From NCBI GenBank assembly GCA_030642865.1, contig DAOWMW010000073.1, positions 1-6,819 on the forward strand: a stretch of DNA of 6,819 nt, read 5' to 3'. Both the position numbers and the translations under genes were made by a program. The notes below the pieces were generated by a model. It made no database searches, was not told the origin of the DNA, and saw only the letters and a program-made list of their open reading frames with translations. This DNA comes from Desulfobacteraceae bacterium (GTDB taxonomy: Bacteria > Desulfobacterota > Desulfobacteria > Desulfobacterales > BuS5). Of the stretch, positions 1-5,408 are shown in pieces (within the stretch, counting starts at the first letter, position 1; every line of letters begins with the position of its first letter).

Positions 1-263
1 GTAATTTTGGATCAAAGATACTTGCTGCAGCATCCGTTGATTTAAGATATTATGGAAGTATGTTTTTCAAAGACAGAATGACGGGTAAAAAGATAAACCT
101 CGATTCATTTACAGTTACAGATTTAAACCTACGTATCGACCTTTGTGATCGCATGGGAATAACAGGGGCAATCACCAACATAACCGACGAAGATTATGAG
201 ATCCACGGTTCCAATTTGGGGCCTGAGCGCTGCTATTGGGTTGGTATTGACTTCCGCATATAA
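1..263 (+). CDS. TonB-dependent outer-membrane receptor, C-terminal end (5' truncated by window)
   Basis: The reading frame is open from base 3 to the TAA at 261-263, giving 86 visible residues. They look like the last strands of a TonB-dependent receptor beta-barrel: alternating polar/hydrophobic strands, a segment SFTVTDLNLRID followed by GITGAITNITDEDYE (the family's usual 'l...v.NlfDe.Y' turn), and a final GPERCYWVGIDFRI resembling the usual 'PGR.y.vgl.y.F' last strand. Such receptors import metal complexes, siderophores, cobalamin or heme with energy from TonB-ExbB-ExbD. The plug domain and TonB box lie off the left edge, so the ligand cannot be inferred. The chain ends in Ile rather than the common terminal aromatic. 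The ABC importer 53 bases downstream on the same strand suggests that the two act on the same ligand. The ATG at base 60 is internal, because the strand pattern continues upstream of it. Confidence 0.82.
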   Translation, partial: NFGSKILAAASVDLRYYGSMFFKDRMTGKKINLDSFTVTDLNLRIDLCDRMGITGAITNITDEDYEIHGSNLGPERCYWVGIDFRI

Positions 264-264
264 A

Positions 265-300
265 TTTTTGTCCCCATTTTTTTGCGAATGGGGACAAAAA
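265..300. repeat. Perfect 14-bp palindrome between receptor and importer genes
   Basis: The arms at 265-278 (TTTTTGTCCCCATT) and 287-300 (AATGGGGACAAAAA) are exact reverse complements around an 8-base loop (279-286). The hairpin fills most of the 53-base spacer. No T tract follows the 3' arm on either strand (CAAAAAAAGGG on the plus side, TTTA on the minus side), so it is not a textbook intrinsic terminator. It may be a partial attenuator, an mRNA-processing or stabilising hairpin that separates receptor and importer expression levels, or a copy of a dispersed REP-like palindrome. The inverted repeat is directly visible; its role is inferred. Confidence 0.75.
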
Positions 301-316
301 CAAAAAAAGGGTTGTA

Positions 317-1915
317 ATGAAAAAAAGAGTATTTTTTTTGATTTTGTTATTTGTATGTTCCATAGAACTCCTTTCAGGTTGTACCGAAAAAGATAAAAAA
401 GAAAATCTATACAAGGAATTGCGTATAGGAACAGGGTGGGATGCCACCAGGCCGGGAGATTATCAGCCCTACGGGATGTGGGAGCCTGCAGTCCTTATTT
501 ATGAAACACTGGTTAACCTTGATAAAAACTGCTCCCCCGTTCCGTGTCTTGCAGATAAATGGGAGATCTCGGCTGATAGTCTCAATTATACGTTTTATCT
601 GCATAAAGGAGTAAAATTTCATGACAAAACAGATTTTAATGCTCATGCTGTAAAAACAAACTTTGAAAAATTGGGAAGGATAAACTGGCTGGCTTTAAAA
701 AGGGTTGTAGATGCCGTTGAAACATCAGGTGAACATACCGTTTCTTTTCATCTATCAAGGCCTGCCCCCCTTTTTCTCTTCTATCTTGCAGGAAGCAGCT
801 ATGGAATAATAGCGCCTTCGGCAATTAAAAAAAAAACACAAGCGCATACCATGAATGCATCTGATACTTCCATGGAGAAACAGGATAAAAAATCTTATCT
901 CGTTGCAAAGGCCATCGGTACAGGGCCGTATAAATGGGATGAAAAATCATACAAACGGGCAAGGACTTTCGATGTTGTGAGAAATAAAAACTACTGGCGC
1001 AAAGCTCCGGTTTTCGAAAAAATCAGATGGAAGGTTATACCGAATCCGGTCGCCAGGACTATTGCTTTGGAATCCGGTGAAATAGATATGACCGGCCAAT
1101 CTCCCAACGCAAGCCTTTTGGAAGAGAATATTTTTAACCTTAAACAGAATAAAAAAATAAAATTAAAAAAAGCAAACAACTGGGGAGCGCGTCTTGTTCT
1201 GATCAATCATACTCGCCCTCCCTTTGACAATATAAATGTGCGGCGGGCAATGGGATATGCCATAGATTATAGCACCATGAGCAAAATTTTCAGTGAACTT
1301 GCCGTTGTCTGTCCAGGCCCCCTGGGCTTAAACACCCCTTTTACAAATCCTGATATAAAATTTAGCAGATACGACCCTGACAAGGCAAAAAATATTCTGA
1401 ACAATATGGGAATTATAGATACAGATGGAGATGGATTCCGGGAGTATAAAGGAGAAACTGTCAAAATTTCAATACTGATTTCAAAAAGCAAAGGCATGGG
1501 CATTGTGTTATGTGAGGCTCTCGAAAATATCGGGTTTAAGGCAGACTTAAGGCCCAAAGAGAGCGGTGCGATATTTAAAATATTGCAAAATATGGATTAC
1601 GACATTGCCGTGCATCCGAATATTCCATCTTTTTATCTTGATCTGTACGGGACGTTTCATTCAAAGGGAAGATGGGGGATTCGCCTTAATGATCCTGAAA
1701 TCGACAATATGCTGGACCAATATATTGTCTGTAGCGATCTGAAAAAATTCAAAGAGCTTTCATTTCAAATCCAAAAAAAAATTGCTGATAAAAAAATTAT
1801 CCTCTTTGCCATTAATGAATGTAAACTGGCTGCGTATAACAAGAAACTTGGTGAATTTATTTTCCCTCCTGAAGAATGGGTGGGAGCGCTTCAGGAAGTA
1901 TGGAGAATGGAATAA
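317..1915 (+). CDS. ABC transporter substrate-binding lipoprotein, SBP_bac_5 (NikA/DppA-like) family
   Basis: A 532-residue periplasmic ligand-binding lipoprotein, the usual length for this family. The N-terminus is a lipoprotein signal: KKR at 2-4, a hydrophobic stretch to residue 19, then lipobox L19-S20-G21-C22, so Cys22 should be lipidated. The family signature follows: VLIYETLVNLDKN, LADKWEISADSLNYTFYLHKG, then GTGPY at 201-205, RRAMGYAIDY at 309-318, DPDKAKNIL, and D368-TDGDG. The order and spacing resemble E. coli NikA more than long peptide binders. In an alignment from memory, the NikA arginine near the Ni-histidine site (Arg137) falls on Ser here, so nickel specificity should not be assumed. 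A Lys-rich insertion follows IAPSAI (residues 171-199). The ATG at 317 has an AAGGG-type ribosome site 5 bases upstream and gives the complete signal peptide. The permease gene follows after 6 bases. Substrates in the family include nickel, peptides, opine metallophores and heme. Confidence 0.93.
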   Translation: MKKRVFFLILLFVCSIELLSGCTEKDKKENLYKELRIGTGWDATRPGDYQPYGMWEPAVLIYETLVNLDKNCSPVPCLADKWEISADSLNYTFYLHKGVKFHDKTDFNAHAVKTNFEKLGRINWLALKRVVDAVETSGEHTVSFHLSRPAPLFLFYLAGSSYGIIAPSAIKKKTQAHTMNASDTSMEKQDKKSYLVAKAIGTGPYKWDEKSYKRARTFDVVRNKNYWRKAPVFEKIRWKVIPNPVARTIALESGEIDMTGQSPNASLLEENIFNLKQNKKIKLKKANNWGARLVLINHTRPPFDNINVRRAMGYAIDYSTMSKIFSELAVVCPGPLGLNTPFTNPDIKFSRYDPDKAKNILNNMGIIDTDGDGFREYKGETVKISILISKSKGMGIVLCEALENIGFKADLRPKESGAIFKILQNMDYDIAVHPNIPSFYLDLYGTFHSKGRWGIRLNDPEIDNMLDQYIVCSDLKKFKELSFQIQKKIADKKIILFAINECKLAAYNKKLGEFIFPPEEWVGALQEVWRME

Positions 1916-1921
1916 AATCAT

Positions 1922-2860
1922 ATGTGGCAATATTTTCTAAAACGTATTTTAAATACTATAATTGTCCTTTTTGGAGCAGTGACATTAACTTTTTTTTTCA
2001 TGCATTTTACAGAAGGGGATCCTGCAACTATAATTGCCCTGGACAAATATGGCGGGCAGTTAATTTCTCCGGAAGTCATAGACCGGCTCGCTTCTGAAGA
2101 AGGGCTTAACCGGTCAATCTTTGTACAGTATACAGGCTGGTTAAAATTAATATGTACGGGTGATTTTGGGCATTCATTAAGAAGCGGAATTCCTGTTTTA
2201 GATGAGATCAGGCTCTGTTTTCCATATACATTTGCACTGGCTCTTATCTCTGTTTTTATAACCGCTATAGTAGCAACCCCTCTGGGTATATATTCCGCAG
2301 CTTATCAAAATCGGTTTCTTGACCGTATCACGCGATTTATTGCTTCTTTTCAAGTTTCAATTCCAAATTTTTATCTGGCCATAATATTTATTTTCATCTT
2401 CTCGGTTAAACTGAAACTTTTACCCAGCTTTGGATGTGATAATCCCACACATTTTATACTCCCTGTAATGGTACTGGCTGTTTTGCAAACAGGTTTTACA
2501 ATCAGAATCGTCCGCTCTACAGCTATTGAAATACTTGAATCCGAATATGTTCAATTTGCCTTTGCGCGTGGTCTTTCCATGAACCGAATACTTTTTGTTC
2601 ATGTTTTAAAAAACATTTTTATTCCCGTCTTAACATTTTTATCGCTTCAATTTCTTATGGCCATAGAAGGGTCAATCATTATTGAAACCATATTTGCCTG
2701 GCCGGGCATAGGCAAACTATTCCAGGAAGCTGTTTTCGGCAGAGATTTTACCATGATACAGGCGCTTGTGCTATTTTTTGCCGCAATCGTATGTGCAATC
2801 AACCTGTTAGTTGATATGCTATATATTTTTATAAACCGCAGCATAAGTTTTATTGAATAA
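1922..2860 (+). CDS. ABC transporter permease, NikB/DppB-like
   Basis: A 312-residue inner-membrane permease, the first of the two channel subunits of the importer. Family marks in order: an N-terminal membrane helix (about 9-29) with the KRILNTI start typical of DppB/NikB; a periplasmic segment ending in TGDFGHSLRSGIPV (79-92), a hallmark of this subfamily; membrane helices at about 101-125, 136-163 and 177-199; the cytoplasmic EAA-type coupling loop EYVQFAFARGLS...HVLKN (209-231), which contacts the ATPases; a helix near 232-256; FAWPGIGKL (258-266); and a last helix at about 277-303. The gene begins 6 bases after the lipoprotein stop codon with only a weak ribosome site, which suggests translational coupling. 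No truncation or missing motif is visible. Substrate cannot be told from this subunit. Confidence 0.94.
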   Translation: MWQYFLKRILNTIIVLFGAVTLTFFFMHFTEGDPATIIALDKYGGQLISPEVIDRLASEEGLNRSIFVQYTGWLKLICTGDFGHSLRSGIPVLDEIRLCFPYTFALALISVFITAIVATPLGIYSAAYQNRFLDRITRFIASFQVSIPNFYLAIIFIFIFSVKLKLLPSFGCDNPTHFILPVMVLAVLQTGFTIRIVRSTAIEILESEYVQFAFARGLSMNRILFVHVLKNIFIPVLTFLSLQFLMAIEGSIIIETIFAWPGIGKLFQEAVFGRDFTMIQALVLFFAAIVCAINLLVDMLYIFINRSISFIE

Positions 2861-2873
2861 GACAACCTTATTT

Positions 2874-3737
2874 ATGAATAAAATAATAGAATTTAAATCC
2901 CTTATTTATAAACCATATTTCTACTTTTTATTATTTCTTGTTTTAACAGGAATAAATCCTTTTCTAATCTCCGGCGACAATCCTTATACTACAAATCTCT
3001 CCAGGAGATTAGAACCCCCATCTGCCGAATATTTATTCGGCACGGATGACTTGGGAAGATGTGTTTTCAGCCGGGTAATGCACGGAGCGAGGATATCTAT
3101 CGGAGCAAGTCTTTCCATACTTTTGCTGTCTCTGCTTTTTGGAGGATCTCTTGGAATTCTGTCGGGCTATTTCGGCGGATGGGTGGATGAATTTGTGATG
3201 CGGATAACCGATATATTCATGACGGTTCCTACAATTGTTATTGCTCTTGTCCTGGCCAGGTCTCTCGGGCCCGGCATAAAAAATGTCATAATCATTCTGT
3301 CGATTACCATGTGGACGGGGTATGCACGGATGATACGGGGGCTGGCGCTGGATATAAAGAATAGACATTATGTGGAAACCGCAAAAACCATAGGGCTTAA
3401 AAATTCATATATTATGCTCAGACATATTTTGCCGGCAATTTTGCCACCCATACTGGTTATGGCCACTCTTGGCATGGGGAGAAATATAATAATGATTTCT
3501 TCGCTTAGTTTCCTTGGACTTGGAATTATCGAACCTGCTCCGGACTGGGGAGCCATGCTGAACCATGGAACATCTTATATAAGGACAGCGCCCCATATGG
3601 CCCTTTTCCCAGGAGTCTTTATATCCCTGACTGTTTTGTCCTTTAACCTGTTAGGTGATGAATTAGGTTCCGCAGGAAATGGGCGTCAATTTTTTATGAA
3701 TACCAGAAACCCGGGAAACCCAAAAGGCATAAGATGA
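2874..3737 (+). CDS. ABC transporter permease, NikC/DppC-like
   Basis: The second channel subunit, 287 residues from the ATG at 2874. The frame also allows a TTG start at 2853 (seven residues more), which would overlap the preceding permease by 8 bases. Neither start has a clear ribosome site; I chose ATG because it places the first membrane helix (about 15-33) directly after a short N-terminus. Seen: the NikC/DppC hallmark FGTDDLGRCVFSR (55-67), several membrane helices, GYFGGWVDEFVMRITDIFMTVP split around about 98-119, the EAA-type loop beginning HYVETAKTIGL (165-175), SFLGLGI (212-218) and PDWGAML (223-229). The C-terminus is unusual: the usual 'GD.LRD.LDPR' ending is replaced by GDELGSAGNGRQFFMNTRN and a basic tail. 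The stop codon overlaps the ATPase start by four bases (ATGA at 3734-3737), indicating coupling. Confidence 0.92.
   Translation: MNKIIEFKSLIYKPYFYFLLFLVLTGINPFLISGDNPYTTNLSRRLEPPSAEYLFGTDDLGRCVFSRVMHGARISIGASLSILLLSLLFGGSLGILSGYFGGWVDEFVMRITDIFMTVPTIVIALVLARSLGPGIKNVIIILSITMWTGYARMIRGLALDIKNRHYVETAKTIGLKNSYIMLRHILPAILPPILVMATLGMGRNIIMISSLSFLGLGIIEPAPDWGAMLNHGTSYIRTAPHMALFPGVFISLTVLSFNLLGDELGSAGNGRQFFMNTRNPGNPKGIR
2962..3042. other. Intragenic inverted repeats (two hairpins) near the start of the second permease gene
   Basis: Bases 2962-2972 (TTCTAATCTCC) and 3004-3014 (GGAGATTAGAA) are perfect 11-bp reverse complements with a 31-base loop. A competing 6-bp pairing, 2994-2999 (AATCTC) with 3005-3010 (GAGATT), uses the same 3' arm. 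Directly downstream, 3023-3030 (TGCCGAAT) and 3035-3042 (ATTCGGCA) form an 8-bp hairpin with a 4-base loop. All lie inside coding sequence. They might shape mRNA folding or be chance; no role is demonstrated. Confidence 0.4.
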
Positions 3738-4708
3738 AAAAACTCTTATCCGTCAAAAAATTAAAGGTTGTATATGATAGTTCGGCTGGAAAGGTGCATG
3801 CCCTTCGGGGTATTTCTTTTAATGTTAAAAAAGGAGAAATCTTTGGAATAGCAGGCGAAAGCGGGGCAGGAAAAACAACAATATGCAGGTTGCTTATGGG
3901 GTTTATGGAAAAAAACGCCGGCATATCAGGACAAGTAGATTTTAACGGTGATGATTTATTAAAACTGAATTATAAAGATCTTTACAGATTGTACGGCAGA
4001 AAAATTGGATTTCTTCCCCAGAGTATAGCTTCATTAAATCCGCTTTTGACCATCGGAACCCATATCACAGAAACATTAAAAAAAAATTTAAAGATTAAAA
4101 AAAAGAAAATTTTAAAAAAAAAAGCCATTTATATTCTCGATGCATTAGAATTTTCCGACAGCAGACAAGTTTACAACTCTTTCCCTTATCAGTTAAGCGG
4201 AGGAATGAATCAAAGGGCACTTTTAGCCATAGCATTTTGCTGTTTTCCGGATCTTGTAATAGCAGATGAGCCTTTTACAGGACTCGATCCTGATGTGCAA
4301 AACCGGCTCCTCGAAACAGTCAGGATATTAAAAGATAAAAAAAATATTTCCATGGTAATCGTCACCCATGACCTGAAGGTGATAGAAAAAATATGCGATA
4401 AAACAGCGATTATTTATAATGGTTCTTTTGTGGAAACAGGGGAAACCAAAGATGTAATTAAAACGCCCCTTCACCCTTATACCCAGTCTCTAATAAAAGC
4501 CATGCCTGAAAACGGCATGATTCCTACGTGGGGATTTGCTCCTGGGGCACTTTATGATGATGCTGGATGCTCATTTCAACCAAGATGTCCCACAGGCAGT
4601 AAAGAGAAAAAAAAACATATTATCAATTCTCCAGCTTCCGTCGGGAATAATCATTATGTATGGTGCTTAAATGTTAAAAATCAGGAATCTGTCAAAGATT
4701 TATTATAA
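3734..4708 (+). CDS. ABC transporter ATP-binding protein, NikD/DppD-like, with oligopeptide-type C-terminal domain
   Basis: A 324-residue ATPase that drives the importer. All nucleotide-binding motifs are intact: Walker A GESGAGKTT (41-49), Q-loop Gln96 in GFLPQS, signature LSGGM (154-158), Walker B LVIADEP (174-180, catalytic Glu179), D-loop GLD (183-185), switch His212. The Dpp/Opp/Nik C-terminal extension follows: TPLHPYTQSLIKAMP (244-258), then GCSFQPRCP (278-286). This region normally has four cysteines, shown in some Opp systems to hold an iron-sulfur cluster. Here Cys279, Cys285 and Cys311 are present, but the expected one shortly after the RCP motif is absent. A very basic segment (KKNLKIKKKKILKKK, 116-130) sits in the helical subdomain and is encoded by runs of 9, 8 and 10 A. 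The ATG has AAAAGG six bases upstream and overlaps the permease stop by 4 bp. Its last 38 bases overlap the second ATPase gene. Confidence 0.95.
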   Translation: MKKLLSVKKLKVVYDSSAGKVHALRGISFNVKKGEIFGIAGESGAGKTTICRLLMGFMEKNAGISGQVDFNGDDLLKLNYKDLYRLYGRKIGFLPQSIASLNPLLTIGTHITETLKKNLKIKKKKILKKKAIYILDALEFSDSRQVYNSFPYQLSGGMNQRALLAIAFCCFPDLVIADEPFTGLDPDVQNRLLETVRILKDKKNISMVIVTHDLKVIEKICDKTAIIYNGSFVETGETKDVIKTPLHPYTQSLIKAMPENGMIPTWGFAPGALYDDAGCSFQPRCPTGSKEKKKHIINSPASVGNNHYVWCLNVKNQESVKDLL

Positions 4709-5408
4709 AGGCATGTTTTGTAAAAAACCTGTTTTTTCCTTAAACGGCATTTCCTTTGATGTTAAACATAATGAAATTTTCGGTATCATAGGAAAAAACG
4801 GTTCAGGAAAAACCACCATGGCCAGAATTTTATTGAAATTGATAAAACCGGATTGCGGGACCATATTTTTCAATAACCACAATCTTTTGGAATTAAAAGG
4901 GGAAAAGCTGAGAGGTTTTCGCAAAAAGATACAGGGCATATCCCAAAATCATGAAACTGCTTTAAATCCGCGCATGAAAATTAAGGAGAGCTTAAAAGAG
5001 GTCTTTCTTGCAACAGGAAGAAAGGCTTTTAATGAGATAACGGATAATAAATTGGAAGCTATGTTGAATGAAGTCGGTCTTGGAAAAGAACATCTCAACC
5101 GTTTCCCGGCACAGCTTTCAGGGGGACAGCTGCAGCGCATAAATATAGCAAGAGCAATAGCCCTTCGGCCTGAATTGATAATAGCAGACGAACCTACATC
5201 GAATCTTGACGTCTCAGTTCAGGCACAGATTATCCATCTGATGTTAAAAATCAAAAAAAAAACAGGAATGTCATTTATTTTTATTTGCCATGATCGTGCT
5301 TTGATTTCTCTGATATGTGACAGGGTTGCAATATTCGATGAAGGGAGAATCATTGAAATAAAATCCATAAGAAATACAAAAAAACGGAGTATTGATAATG
5401 CCTTATAA
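4671..5408 (+). CDS. ABC transporter ATP-binding protein, NikE/DppF-like (short form)
   Basis: A 245-residue ATPase, partner of the preceding ATPase. Intact motifs: Walker A GKNGSGKTT (41-49), Q-loop Gln92, canonical signature LSGGQ (149-153), Walker B LIIADEP (169-175, catalytic Glu174), D-loop NLD (178-180), switch His207. The sequence ALNPRM after the Q-loop and SNLDVSVQAQI after Walker B are characteristic of the Dpp/Opp/Nik class. The protein stops soon after the nucleotide-binding domain and lacks the oligopeptide-type C-terminal domain, as in NikE (about 268 residues) rather than the longer DppF. The ATG at 4671 is the natural start because it supplies the complete first strand (LKIRNLSKIYYKG). 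It lies inside the previous gene with a 38-bp frame overlap and no clear ribosome site, so translation probably depends on ribosomes arriving from upstream. The 3' end overlaps the CobN-like gene by 11 bp. Confidence 0.95.
   Translation: MLKIRNLSKIYYKGMFCKKPVFSLNGISFDVKHNEIFGIIGKNGSGKTTMARILLKLIKPDCGTIFFNNHNLLELKGEKLRGFRKKIQGISQNHETALNPRMKIKESLKEVFLATGRKAFNEITDNKLEAMLNEVGLGKEHLNRFPAQLSGGQLQRINIARAIALRPELIIADEPTSNLDVSVQAQIIHLMLKIKKKTGMSFIFICHDRALISLICDRVAIFDEGRIIEIKSIRNTKKRSIDNAL
5386..5389 (+). promoter_or_regulatory. Ribosome-binding site of the CobN-like gene, inside the preceding ATPase gene
   Basis: GGAG lies 8 bases before the ATG at 5398, within the last codons of the upstream ATPase gene. 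It is one of the clearest Shine-Dalgarno sequences in the cluster and decides the start of the CobN-like reading frame. Its position inside the importer gene shows that the chelatase-like gene belongs to the same transcript. Confidence 0.7.

Noticed and set aside
247..264. Promoter-like TTGACT (247-252) and TATAAA (259-264)
   Set aside because: The spacing of 6 bases is far from the 16-18 needed, and no other -10-like box lies at the right distance. No convincing promoter was found before the importer genes.
265..300. Reading the palindrome as an intrinsic terminator
   Set aside because: There is no T tract after the hairpin on either strand; the 3' flank is A-rich on the plus side.
264..316. 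NikR, Fur or cobalamin-riboswitch control of the importer genes
   Set aside because: No GTATGA...TCATAC pair, Fur-like box or B12-box is visible in the spacer; control elements probably lie upstream of the receptor, outside the window.
1267..1557. Minus-strand open frames opposite the binding protein and other genes (also 3033-3368)
   Set aside because: All fall within well-supported plus-strand genes, show low-complexity non-protein-like composition and have no independent support.
3655..3735. A recent frameshift at the end of the second permease gene
   Set aside because: Neither alternative frame restores the usual LRD-x-LDP ending, so I treat the tail as genuine though unusual.
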